Positions 45,893-57,981 of a stretch of 64,000 nt of DNA are shown here, piece by piece. The stretch covers positions 42,047,468 through 42,111,467 of the forward strand of contig OU744735.1 in NCBI GenBank assembly GCA_916613615.1, in the 5' to 3' direction. The notes beneath the pieces were generated by a model. That model made no database searches, was not told where the DNA came from, and saw only the letters and a program-made list of their open reading frames with translations. Each line of letters begins with the position of its first letter. The first letter of the stretch is position 1. The stretch comes from Steromphala cineraria. Its lineage: Eukaryota; Mollusca; Gastropoda; Trochida; Trochidae. Both the position numbers and the translations under genes were made by a program.

Positions 45893-45942
45893 AATATATA
45901 GGATATAGAATATATAGGATATAGAATATATAGAAATGATAT
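45893..45942. repeat. GGATATAGAATATATA short tandem repeat
   Basis: GAATATATAGGATATA repeats about three times. Located in the EGF-gene intron. Confidence 0.8.
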
Positions 45943-47471
45943 GTATTAGAAACACTTCTAAATATATGTTATCTATCGATGATTTACCGGTAATCTAAAC
46001 AGAACCCAAGTAAACATGATTTCACAGGAAGTTCTTAAGAAAGAGTGATTTTTTAAGTGACTGTTTCGCAGGTATATGTATGAAATCATAACCGTTCATT
46101 GAAAAATATCCCTTTCCAAAACTGCAGACAATTAAGCAATAATTATTTCCTTAACACTGTTGTTCAGTATCAGTTAAGAAATTTTAAAAGTGCCAATAAT
46201 TGCAATACGGAAATGATGAATGATATCCTACTCATATTAAATTACAGAAAATCTTAGGAACAATTCTAGCCTTCTGAATAAGGTATTATCCAAAAGTAAA
46301 GATTATAATAAATGTATGAACTTCATTATGTTGCTAGGAGTTTGCTTTAAAACCAAAACACGATATGGGTCCAATTATCAAATAATGACAACCTTGTGTT
46401 TCACCGAATTAACTTTTAAGAGATTATTTAATATGTAATTGTGATTATTTGTTTTGGATAATGGAATGTTGTGGAGTAAAACAATTTGCATAATTAATGT
46501 GGAATGTGTAGACATAGGTAAGAGGAAGATTTTTTTTTTAATTTCACATTCCTGCATAGTTTACCTGCTTGTATATTTCCCAAAAAAATATTGACTTAAA
46601 TGCTGGAAGTAATGCAAGAAGGTCTATGTTAATAAATTTTTATTTTGATCATTTTTTTATGTAACTTAAGTTATTGTAGGGATACTTTTCATCTTATTAT
46701 TCAAAACATTTGCAAAACTTAAATTATTTGGCCGATACAGTAAAGAGAATCAGTAAAATCTGAAAAAATTATTTTGGCAAATATAAACTTTTGTCGTTGA
46801 AGCCTTTCTTGACCTTATTTGAATTTGTTCAATTTAACATTCTTAAACCTATTGTGTCGTAATTCAGTGAAGTCCTCTTTCCATTGATTAGTTTTCACCT
46901 GCAATTTCATCTTGAATTAGATTTTAACAATTTGACATTTAGTGACCTGTTCACCTGTGATTAATTAGATTAGTTCGTTAAAGGCTCCAGTTAGAGGATT
47001 ACGATCCCTTGACATGCGTTTTTATAGACTAGTTCGGGCAATTTGCTTTATAAGGTTTTAATCAATAGGACTCCCGACTGGAAGGATCTGTCTTGCTGAC
47101 GACAAAAGGAACGATCAGACAAATTATCAGCAGAACCACATCAATATTTTAGAGGCCTTCTTTTAGCATGCATATTTTGTGAAAGATTTGCTGATTAATT
47201 ATTTAATCCTAATCAGAAATGGTTCGGTCCGACAGTTTGAACAAAGATAACAGGCAGGTCAATTAAACATTTGCTTTTTTCTGGTTATGTGCATAAAATT
47301 ATAGATTTTGTTCTGCTGTGTAGCTTAACCTAGCTGACTTCAAAGAAATGAATTTTGCCACAAATGCTAATTCTTTTCAAGTGGAGATGTCGTTTCTTAG
47401 TCCATCACTGACATTTTATTTGCTGAATCAAATAAATTTGAAAGATAACTATCTGCTTTATCAATTTCAAA

Positions 47472-47653
47472 TACAGTAGAACACGGATATAGGGAACTCG
47501 GATATTAATAGCGAACAATCGGATATAGCAAACAAATTTTCAAGTCCCGTCCTTATATAATATCATTTAAATTATATGCGTTTAGCGAACACCGGATATA
47601 GCGAACTAAATTCTTTGGTCCCTTGGAGTTCGTTATATCCGTGTTCTACTGTA
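47472..47653 (+). mobile_element. MITE family D, copy 2
   Basis: TACAGTAGAACACGGATATA paired with TATATCCGTGTTCTACTGTA. These ends are perfect inverted repeats, better preserved than copy 1. Confidence 0.9.
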
Positions 47654-48627
47654 CAAGTTACTGTTTGAATAAAAATGTAAAATTCTGCCTTCAATGCTTC
47701 AATATAAGTTTCAGTTAGACATAAAGAGAAATCCATTTTTACATGTCAAACTATTAATAAGAAAATGTCTGTTTCTTTAACAGAAATAAAAACGCCCATG
47801 AGAACTGCTATAAAATCCTATTTACAACAAATACAGTTTTGCTAATGAATAGCTTATGAGTTAAGAGAATTTTTTACAGGTAATAAAAATAAGAGTCAAT
47901 ATCAGAAGGTGATAAATGATTTAATCAATTTAAAAAAAATGTTCTTTAAAAGTATCAGAAACTAGTAAAACAACAGATGGATCTACTGTATAGTTCATTA
48001 GGACGTTACAACAATGAGCAACACTTTCAGGAAGAAAGAAATCTATTGTTTCCATGTCATAAAATTGATAAGAGAATTTATTGTTCTTGGACAAAAGTCA
48101 GAGAGGTCATGGATGCAAGAAAGTCAAGTTGAGATAGCAGCTCTATGGCCTACCATTGTTCAGTAACAAGCCATGGAGTGTGGTGCCACTGTTCGGAAAC
48201 AAAGAAGCCTCGTGTGAATTATTTAGTGAATTTCAACATCTACTTCACCTGTATGCCTTTATTGCTGATTAGGAACTGATAACTCTCTAAGTTGTTGATT
48301 GTATCAGACCAAGGAGAAGGAAATGAATTTTCAAGAAATGATAGCTTCCAACATGGAAACTACCTAACAGCTATTTGTAGTTGCGAAAGAACAGGTTGTT
48401 TCAGATTTCTTTGCTTTGTCTATAAGAAAATGAATAAATGAATGAATATGAATTTTTTGAATTTTTTGTCTGATTGTATTTGGTTGTAACCTGATGAGAA
48501 TGATATGTTAAAGTGACACCTTTATGATATATGCATCGTTTAATTTTTGTGTTTTTTGTGTTATATAAATGATGGTAAAAACTATCACTAATACCAAATT
48601 TAGAATTTAATTCAGAATGTATTTGAT

Positions 48628-48884
48628 CATCCTGTCTCAGGGAACAAACATTACGCTAACTTCACTAATCTGTACCCTGGGCTCAGAAGCTAGATTTGCT
48701 CGCTCGGCCCGACTTGGGATATAGCCAATCAAATCATTTTCCCGTTGAAATTTTATCGAGAAGGTGGCGAGAAAATGATTTGATTGGCTCCATCCCAAGT
48801 CGGGCATTGCGAGCGAATCTAGCTTCTGAGCCCAGGGTACAGATTAGTGGAGTTAGAGTAACGTTCGTACCCAGAGACAGGATG
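48628..48884. mobile_element. Palindromic Mutator-like MITE with exact 9-bp duplication
   Basis: 257 bp running CATCCTGTCTC ... GAGACAGGATG. Arms of roughly 115 bp make the element almost entirely a hairpin (CTGGGCTCAGAAGCTAGATT paired with AATCTAGCTTCTGAGCCCAG). GTATTTGAT is duplicated perfectly at 48619-48627 and 48885-48893. Confidence 0.92.
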
Positions 48885-49709
48885 GTATTTGATTAAATCT
48901 TCAATTCTTCTATCATCATGAAAGTTTTATCAGTGCAAAGAGCTAATGATACTGTCAGAAAAGAGAAAACAAAATGAGTTAGCTTTGCTATCAATATTAT
49001 TGCTTTTATCACTTTTTATCTTAGCAGGCTTTTATTACATTCATGTTAGATTACTTGATTTTATATATATGAACAAATAGAAAAGGATGAGATGTTGTCT
49101 TCTTGCCTCTTTAGGTTGTAAGGTTTGTGCAGAGTTTTAGAATAAATATTTTTTAAAACTTAACATCTAAAATACCTTTTTGGTACTACAAATCTTATTC
49201 TCTGGTGATTAGCAGAATAGGTCATGATATTAATAACCAGCATCTTTTTCCAAGTGTTCCAATTCTATGGTCCTAAATTAACTTGTAGGCCTAAATGTCA
49301 AGCACCAGTGTATAAAATAGATTGGAAAATTAATTGGCCAATTCCATAAGGGAAAATAAAGAAATTTTTTGAAAAGTTACCAGTCCTGACCAAAAAGTAG
49401 CCAGTCAAGGACTACATTCTAAACGCTGCAAGCACAGGTAATAATTTGAAAATGGAAAAAACGATTGCTGCTAAAAAGCTTTGTTTGTCCGTTGGATGCT
49501 ATGATATGTCGAAAGCAGATTTATCGGCTGTGAGTCAATGATCGAGGTTCTCCCGACAGTCTAGGACCTCTTGAGATAGTTCCAACATCAGAGTATTGAC
49601 TTGAGGTGTATGAATGGAATGCAGTATATGATAGTAAGAGATGCTTTCATTAGATTTCCCTTGCTGACTGTTTGCTTTCCGCTAGTCTTTTCTTTTCTTT
49701 CATGCACAG

Positions 49710-49737
49710 AAGTTCCACCTTTCCTGACAATAACAAG
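49710..49737 (+). CDS. Possible 28-nt micro-exon of the EGF gene
   Basis: A strong pyrimidine tract ending TTTCATGCACAG (AG at 49708-49709) is followed by 28 bases and a GTAAAC donor (GT at 49738). If entered in phase 2, as exon 44438-44516 requires, it reads R-SSTFPDNNK and leaves in phase 0 with no stop. It does not supply the expected C-x-C of an EGF module, so this may be a chance pair of splice-like signals. Only the splice sites and frame support it. Confidence 0.22.
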
Positions 49738-50040
49738 GTAAACGAAGCAGTCACATAAAAGATTAATTATGACAAGATTATTAACGAGGTTTCACTACAG
49801 CGCTGTTCCTGAAACAATACTGATTACCTTGGTAGATTGCTCCTCTTGTCTGTATAATGTTGAAGAGATCCCCGGGGGTTACGCTCCAGCGAATCCATGA
49901 TCGCTTAATCAAACTTGTACTAGACATTCATCAAGGTTGAGGGATTCTTCAGCCAGTACGTATCACCTTCTTATGCAAGGTCTAGCAACGTCATTTTATG
50001 TGGTTCTTAACCTTCTTCTTGAAACCTGGTTCAATTGCAT

Positions 50041-50075
50041 AGCACAGACAGACAGAAGACAGACAGACAGATAGG
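50041..50075. repeat. AGAC microsatellite, perhaps a LINE tail
   Basis: CACAGACAGACAGAAGACAG followed by ACAGACAGATAGG, as at 17648 and 29997, but the following sequence does not clearly match. Confidence 0.5.
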
Positions 50076-51714
50076 TCTTTGGATAATATATAAATCACCT
50101 GTTCCAGTTCTATTTGATGAATTAATTTTTGTCTTGTTTTATCAATTGACTTAATTTTCTCAGTTGGAAATTTTAAAATCTTGTTTAAATTTCCAATATC
50201 ATTAATCCTTAAGGAATAAGGTGTACTAAATGGGTTTCATCTTCTAAATGGAAAGAAACAGCATAATTGGATAGTCTCAAGGAAAGTGTTTTTAATTTCT
50301 TGATATATGGTTCGTATTTTACAGCTGACTTTGTTATTGAAAGTCATGTTTTTATGTGTCATGGCACACCCCAATACATTGTTTTGTACCCATAAAACAG
50401 CGCAATGACATTGAAATACCCAGGACCATTGTTATTGCACGTGACATATAGCTCAGATAAAAGTTTTCTTTGTTTTGATATCCCATTGACTTCCTTTATC
50501 CTGCAATAGCGTCTCATTGAACAGTGTTGTATCACATTGTGAAGAGTGATAACATCCTGCTCCTGGTGTGATATGTTTGTTAACCCACCCAGGGCAGTGT
50601 AATAACTTGTGTAATCAATGCTGTCAGCGTATACCACATTGGATAAACGCTTTCCAGATGCATGAAGGGCTTCTTCTTATTGTGTACATAGGACAGGATC
50701 CTGACTGTATAGATTTAGCAGTACAGGACACGTGAGGGCTTTAACCAGTTTTCTGAAGGAGCTTGATTGAGGGGCTTAGTATTGATTCAAAGGGAGCTTT
50801 TAATATTGATAAAGACTTTTTTGAAAGAAGATTGATGGTAGATAGACCTCAACATTTCCGATACCTTATCGTAGCCCCTTGAACGAACGTCCGGGGAGAC
50901 TGTCCGCGATAAGAGTTTGTCAACAACTGGCACTAAAAATATGACGGGAATGAAACTAGACATAATGGCCCACCACTCGGTGTTGTTTTGAGGCAGACTC
51001 TCCCCTTTGTAAATGGCTGCTTTTGTTTCGGAGTGCATCGTGTTCAAATTAAAAATAATACTTTTCATTGATTTGGCACGCGAGCGATCGGATATGACGT
51101 AAACTGTTATGGCATTGACATGGTTTGAAAGAGGATGCTTTCAATGAAGAGGGGAAAATCATAAGAAAAAGGGAAAAAATAATCTGAGATGGAAAAGAGG
51201 AAGTGTTGATGAAGAAGACTGGTTCTTCTACTGATAACATGTTGCTAATTCATGTACTTTTCAGTTTGACCTTGACAGTGACTTGATTATCTATTTAATA
51301 TATATGGGCAAGTTTGGTGTTGTCCATCATTTTTTGGTCTAAATGAATTTAGTTATATCTGTATAGAGGTGACATAACAATTATCGATAAATCTTAAAAA
51401 ATCAATTCAGAATAGCTCATATTTCATAAGCCTAATGGCAGTGCAAAGGCATAAATGAACATGCGTGAATCTACTATCGGTCTTTCAGAGAGTAGCATCT
51501 TTGGGGGATAAATTTGATTATCATCCTGTTTGTGATATAATAATGATGAATATTTCATACTTCTAATATTTGGAATGGAAGGAAGGGGGAAAATAAAAGC
51601 AAATCCTTTTTTTGTTTTACCATGTACCATCATCTTCTGGGCTTTTTTCAATTTACTATGATAGGTTAGTTTCAGGAATAAAAAGTATGATAGTCCCTTC
51701 CTTGCTCGAAATAA

Positions 51715-52045
51715 CTCTCCTGATTCTAGGGAAGGGATATTGCAGCGTTAAGGTCATTCAGCTTCATATCAAAGTGTCCGTGGTTCGATTTCCGCCAGAT
51801 ATTCAGCAACTATGCAGTAGAAATGTTCTACATGCAGTTAGGTTTTGTGCAATACTACACTGAATTTAAATTCAGTACCACCCATGGTTAGGTAGTTCCA
51901 GCCGATGCTCGCAGGTTTCACAACAATACATAAACAAAAAAGTGGTGCAAGTGTTCTTCCTGCAATAATACCAGCAGCGTTGATATAAGTATAATACTCT
52001 TGAAAGTGGCTGTAAACCCCAAATCACCTCACCTCATCTTTCGAT
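51715..52045 (+). mobile_element. tRNA-derived SINE, diverged copy
   Basis: The head (GATATTGCAGCGTTAAGG ... GTCCGTGGTTCGATTTCCGCC) aligns with the SINE at 4218-4433. The body contains TATAAGTATAATACTCTTG and AAACCCCAAATCACCTCACC. Local frames are not genes. Confidence 0.7.
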
Positions 52046-52636
52046 TTTTTGGTTCACCTGGGAAATTAACATAAGCAGGTGACACTTGATACAGAAACTC
52101 AATCAGTTTTCACACCACGCCCTCCAGAGAGACATGCTTGTTATACCTCACAGTGGATTTAGTGTTTTGATCTCTCTAGCCAACCTAGATAGCAGTATTT
52201 TGTCAAGATTATTTGCAACGGTTGCTCAGTGACAAAGCAAATTTTTGTTTTATTTGGAATTTTTATCATCAGTAAGCCTTTCTCTCATATGACTCTGTTT
52301 AGTTTTAGCTGACCCTTTGTTCACATGAAATTTATGAAATTTGTTTGAAATTTGCCAGCCAAATGGGATGTTTTCTCTACTTTTGTAACAAAAAAATATA
52401 AAAACTTTTAAGTTACCCGCCAGGACATAAAGTTACCAGATTGTAATCTGTTATTGAACCTTTTTTCATAGTTACAAATCACAATTTTGAATAAGTGCCA
52501 AACAGAGTTTATAGGGTATAACTTGCTTGAATAAACCAGGTCCTACAACGTAGCAACCATCGCAGATACAACGTAACCAAACCTGAAACATAAGGTCATC
52601 GTACACTGGTCATTATCAAGCCATCACCGGTCGATA

Positions 52637-52795
52637 AAGGTTATATCAAAATGATTATGCAATTATGAGGTTTGTCTATAAGTGGTTGATAAGGTCACCG
52701 TAGTTCTACAATACACAGCGCTCACTCCTCTGTCGAATAGAAAGGTTATTTCAAATTGATTATGCAATTACAAGTCTGTCTGTAAGTGGATGACA
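52637..52795 (+). repeat. Local duplication of about 55 bp
   Basis: AAAGGTTATATCAAAATGAT..GTCTATAAGTGG (52637-52686) recurs as AAAGGTTATTTCAAATTGAT..GTCTGTAAGTGG (52740-52789). Confidence 0.75.
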
Positions 52796-52847
52796 TGGCA
52801 TCCATCTTGCTGGCTCTAACGACCCCCCTCGCTAATGAATTCAGAGG

Positions 52848-52945
52848 GTTGCACCACAGACCTATTACAGAGTTCCCCACCAGGTGATTCTGTTGGCTAC
52901 TTACTACCCCTCTAATCGACTAAATCTGTGCTCAGAATTACACAG
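52848..52945. repeat. Dispersed repeat, copy 1 (partner at 54139)
   Basis: CACAGACCTATTACAGAGTT at the left, AAATCTGTGCTCAGAATT at the right, with a diverged middle. The same order appears at 54139-54220. The ends are weakly inverted (CAGAC...GTCTG-like), so it is perhaps a small MITE. Confidence 0.55.
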
Positions 52946-53159
52946 TCTCCTTTCTTCTATATCTGGCTGACTTTCCACTTGGATTGTATGTAGTCCTTTA
53001 TTTCAACTCTTGTCTGGCAGTTTAATCCTGTACCAGATTATTAGAGAACTACAGTCCTTGAGCCAAATGGACTTCCTCAACAAATTCCTCACTTAACAAA
53101 TTGTTTTTCTCCTGTACATTGGATACTCAGAAAAATTTGGCGCTTTTCAATTCAGGAGT

Positions 53160-53619
53160 TGACATGATCACAGTCTCATTATAATCGACCGTACTCCGAG
53201 GAATAAAATATCAAAAATATTGTCTCTATCAGGGCTCGAACCAGCCAGAACATCCTCTCTGTCTCGGCCTGTATGCACTCACCTTTATCGCATGTTCCTA
53301 TGACCAGTTTAGCGCAGACAAACCCAGTCATAAGCTATCTAATCACATCCTCGTTTTTAATAGCGTTTAGCGGCGATTATGTATAACGAATGGTACACTG
53401 GAGTTACCTGCCCCTGCATGATACCGAAGCTTTTACTGCGCCCCTTGCGATTGGCAAGATGAGCTTGCGTCAGAACATGCGGGTAATAGGGGTGCCTTCA
53501 GACAGTGAATGAGGGGAAAGCCGGGCTGGTTGAAGTTCAAACCCCAATAGAGACAATATTTTTACACTTTTTTCCTCGAATCACAGTTGATTTTAATCAG
53601 ACTGACATGATCATGACCA
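53160..53619. mobile_element. MITE with long imperfect TIRs
   Basis: The left arm (CATGATCACAGTCTCATTAT, CGAGG, AAATATTGTCTCTATC, GGCTCGAACC) pairs with an inverted right arm (GTTCAAACCCCAATAGAGAC, AATATTTTT, CTCG, AATCAGACTGACATGATCATG) over about 80 bp. Borders are approximate. Confidence 0.65.
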
Positions 53620-53783
53620 GAAACATTTTTGTCTGCAGTGAGTCGGGTGGTGGATGAAGAACTGGTATTAAACCATTATCAATATTCTTGACTCCTTGAT
53701 ATTTGCTGTCTTTAGTTCAATTCATGCCACCTCACAAGTGCTTAAATCCAACTTCATTAGGACCAAATGATATGCAGCATAGA

Positions 53784-54136
53784 CAGTGTTTGAAATAAGC
53801 ATAGGCCCGAAGGCCCAACACCGACAGTTATTCACAAGGGCCCACACTTTTCAATATCTGCAGGTCCTTACAGGCTGACAGTTTTTTTATATGATACTGT
53901 TCCTTTCTAACAATACTTGCTGTAAGACATATTTCCCTTCCAAACCCTCATAACTATCACTCTAAACTGATAACAGTGTTGTGTATGTATAACATACTGA
54001 TACCAAGAATATTATTATTTTAGAGTCAAATCAGTACTGATAATGAATGCCGACAGTTTCAGAGTTGGACCAACCGTTTTTCCTATCTGCGGGTCCTTAT
54101 TGACAAGCAGTTTTTGGATGCTTATTTCAAACACTG
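53784..54136. mobile_element. hAT-like MITE, 353 bp
   Basis: CAGTGTTTGAAATAAGCAT and ATGCTTATTTCAAACACTG are perfect 19-bp inverted ends. The flanks AGCATAGA (53776-53783) and AGCACAGA (54137-54144) match at 7 of 8. Internal CGACAGTT...CTGC(A/G)GGTCCTTA is partly repeated. Confidence 0.85.
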
Positions 54137-54138
54137 AG

Positions 54139-54220
54139 CACAGACCTATTACAGAGTTTGACCTGGTAGTTTGCTGTCTACTTCCAATGGCATTAATTGA
54201 CAAAATCTGTGCTCAGAATT
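54139..54220. repeat. Dispersed repeat, copy 2 (partner at 52848)
   Basis: CACAGACCTATTACAGAGTT ... AAAATCTGTGCTCAGAATT, abutting the right end of the hAT-like MITE at 54136. The local 95-codon frame is not supported as a gene. Confidence 0.55.
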
Positions 54221-54524
54221 TCTCTGCCTGCTGCACATCTATCTGTACTTCGTGCTGCATTGGCTCTCGAGTGTGGTTATGTTTTCTTGATGTAGGGTTA
54301 GCTTTGTCTTTCTTAAAAAGCAAAATTTAGAGATAACTCATTTTCTGAAAAACAGTATATTTGTAAAATTGGTAGAGAATTTTGTTCATATGATGCATGA
54401 TATTAATATAACAATTCCATCTTATATTCAAGGAACATAATATACAAGCCAAAGTCAGGGCCAGAGACCTTGAGGTTTAAATTGTATAACAGATCCTGAA
54501 AGAGAATATTGTATAGACCTGTGC

Positions 54525-54605
54525 ATGTCTACATTATTGTAGCAAGTCTAGATCGCTGCTGATTGTAAAAATGGATAGCTTCAGTTAGCTCCTTTCTCAT
54601 TTCAT
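54525..54605 (-). repeat. 'TCTAGACTTGC' repeat fragment
   Basis: CATGTCTACATTATTGTAGC, AAGTCTAGATCGCTGCTG, AGTTAGCTCCTTTC. Pairs with 18858-18945. Confidence 0.6.
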
Positions 54606-55966
54606 GTAAAATTGTTGCATTTCGATTATATTTACATTTCAAAGATCAATCTTTATTCTACTTTGATATTTCTGAAGGACAATTTATACCTCTCGTTTTA
54701 TTCAGAATTTCATATTTATTGAAGACGGCACAAATTGTCTTCTGAGACCCTGTTAAGAGATGAAAGAATGGGGATCTTTCATTATCTAATCTATCATGCG
54801 GTCTTTACAGTAATGTTGTGGAAGTAATTTGGTGATACTCAAAGGAATTATCTGTCTAATGTTGGTATCTGTCTGGAGAGTTGAATGAGTTTGTCTGGGA
54901 CTGAAGTCTACTTGTGATTGAATGATCATTAACGCAGTCATTTAGCTGTAATCATTAACTCTCTGTGTGCCACGTGCTTAGTAGGGTGCTGCAATGATAG
55001 GGGAACAAGAGATGTGGAGTTCCCCTTGCACTTATCAGAATAAGCCTGAAGAAACAATGATTTAGATAGTGGGTAAATGTCTTTTAAAAGTTATCAATAT
55101 CGTGACTGAAAACTCTCATGTTTAACATCTCTCATTGACAAATGTTGAGAGTTGAGTTCTTTGAGCCAATTTTGTAATCATGACATTGAAGTGTGATACA
55201 ATCATATATGATGACTGAATTTTTTTTTATCTAAGTTAACATTTTAACTGCTGAAATACTTAATTATTAAACTTTGTTAATTTCCATAAGATACTGTGTT
55301 GATGTGTAACATTAATATTGGTCCTTAGATAATAGAGTAGCTTTTTTATTGGTCTTTTGCTCAAATGCACTTTAAGGGTTAGCATTCCTTATACCAATAC
55401 ATTGTCTTATGTATTGAACTTTATTACATCAATGCGTCAGTGATTATATAGGCTAAGTAAAGGCTGTGTTTATTCTTTGCTGACCAATGTGTCAGTCTGA
55501 AAGTAATGTCTACCCTGCATCAAATGAGTGATTTATCAGTTTCATCATCAATCAGTGCCAGACAGTAGGTCCCCAATGGAGGTTTCTTCTCACCATGGTG
55601 CCATTTCCTGATCGAGTCTTTCACTCATTAACTCCTTCAGAAGTCAGAATTCAAGTGTTTTAGAGATCATTAACCCTCTGGGTGCTGCCTGCGCAGTCAG
55701 TCTTGAAGTTCCTTCTCTGTGTAGCTCAGGTTGTCTTGTCTTGTCTTTTACACTGGAATAATTGTTGTTGGACATTACTTCAACCTTTCGGGGGAATATA
55801 TGTTGCTTTAAGCAGCTAGAAGGTTACCACTCTCACTATTGCTTGGACATCTACCATTTAACGAGTTCCTTTATGTATCTTGTGTGTAAGAAGCTGAAGA
55901 TTATCGTGAAAGTTCCTGTAATTTAGACACATAACCTTTGGATAAATCTTAAAGTTGGATGCTTAA

Positions 55967-56322
55967 AGGGGCAGTAGCACGTTTTTAGGGAGAATATAAG
56001 GTGATGTCGGGAAAATGAAATTTCATGGTTCCAAATGAAAGACAATGTATTTAAACTTAATGAAGCAGTACTAACTCAAATATATAACGTAAAGTTTAGC
56101 TATGCGATTCCTTTTTCTTAACAAAATGAATTAAAGGTGTTCACACAAAAATGGCCGCCAATGGATTTTATGAGAATCTTCATACTTTGTCCTCTGACTA
56201 TGGATGATTGGCTTCTGTAATAAGATTTTTGACTCTGTCAAAACAATACATTTAGCATTAACTTACAATTATCAGTGAAAATTTTAAAATATAAAATTGT
56301 CAAAAAACGTGCTACTGCCCCT
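55967..56322 (-). mobile_element. TTAA-flanked MITE, family A, copy 4
   Basis: 356 bp in reverse orientation, TTAA at 55963-55966 and 56323-56326. The ends AGGGGCAGTAGCACGTTTTT / AAAACGTGCTACTGCCCCT are intact. Confidence 0.92.
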
Positions 56323-57981
56323 TTAAAGAGCCACTCCGTGAGTTGTCAGGGGTCATATATGCCAAACTTTAATAATAGTGTAATCTTATTTAGAAGTATC
56401 GATTGTTGAATAAAAGTAACATTTTAAAGACAATCGATGTTGTATAGTGACAAGGATGGTTTGAATTCACGATTGTGATCGAAGCAGTTTCATTGGCATC
56501 TTTTTTTTTGCAGTCAAATTGTACAACTATCTAGATTAATGTTCTCTATAACTTTTATTTTTTTGGTAATAAAATTAGCTGCAAGATTGATATAATTTTT
56601 AGAACCAGGCCCTGGATATCTCTTGAGTATCACAACTCAGCAACATTCACAACAAAACATTGCAAAATAGTTTCTTTAATTATGATCCTATGCCACACCT
56701 GCAATGTACCTGCTCCCACCATGTGACATAGCCTGGTCTCCAGGTTGGCCAGATATTGCAGCTGACCCCGTATCCTTTCCGGTAGTAATCAGTCTTATCC
56801 CTTTCATCCTCGGACCTCCATATCAGTGTGCTGTTCCCTAAGCCTTGGGTTAACCCTTGATGTGCAGGTTTAAACTTTATCTCAGATATTTATACCTCAG
56901 CTACCAAGTTTGATGCTGATTTGTTAGTTCATGTCATTTATGCAAACTAAATTCTGATTTGTTATCATATCTTTATTTTAGTCTTCAGCCAAGACCAAAC
57001 AGACAACATGTTCTGCTTGTTAATTTACCTATTCATTTGTAGAATAGAAAAATCAAATGAAATTCTGCCAACATCTGACATATTATTCAATGTAACTTCT
57101 TTAAATGGGAATGTTCTCAGCTTGTGACAGAAGGATTAAATATGAAATCTTCAAATGGGATTTGAATGCAGTATTGATATTTATTCCCTCTTTCATGTTG
57201 GATACAGGCAAATCAGATGGCTTCATTAGGCTCATATTTTGATCCCTTCGTTTGGCGCTGTTCAGAAGATTTGTTTTGCATTGATGTTATTTCAGCTCAT
57301 CTTGTTTAGCATCATTGAGACCAAATGTTAACCCTCTCATTTCAAGCAGCTTTTAAAAGTACATCATAGTTATTTGACATTGCCAATCACTGAGTTGATT
57401 TTATAATTTAGTTCAGGTTGCCTTAGAGTTAATATTGTTCTGAAACAATTGTGCACTCATATGCAATACACAGAATTTCTAATAGGAAGCCATTTTATCA
57501 CAGCCAAGTTGATACCTTATGCAGCCAAAGGGTTAAAGCTGTCCTAAAACCTGCCCTGTGTCTTGAGATTAGCGGCTGAGTTCTGAGCCCAATACTCAAC
57601 AAGCATGTTTAGTTGGAGATCTCAGAAATAGTGTCTGCATTGCTTGCATGTCTGGGGCTCAAGTGAAGAGTTGTTTTATATTAAAGTTTCAATCTTTGGA
57701 GATGACACACAGAGCATTTGACATCCCAGGGCCTCCATCCCTTTCTTGAAGAAACTGATCATAATCATGTGTTTCTTGTGAGAAGGATTGTATTATCTTA
57801 TAGGATTTTCTAAAGAATTAAGTAATTAAAACCAGTACCTTTTATATTGATGAATTTGTTTCCCTTTGAGTAAAACTTTGAGGAAATCAAGATATGACAT
57901 TCAATGAAAACCTACAGATTTAAATGGGCTAGTGAAAGGAATTCAGAAACTGTATATATACTTGTAGTAATGTGATTGTTA

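Noticed and set aside
54043..54330. Cysteine-rich frame (CCLLP...CTSICTSCC) as an extra EGF exon
   Set aside because: Starts inside a hAT-like MITE, and the cysteine spacing does not fit EGF.
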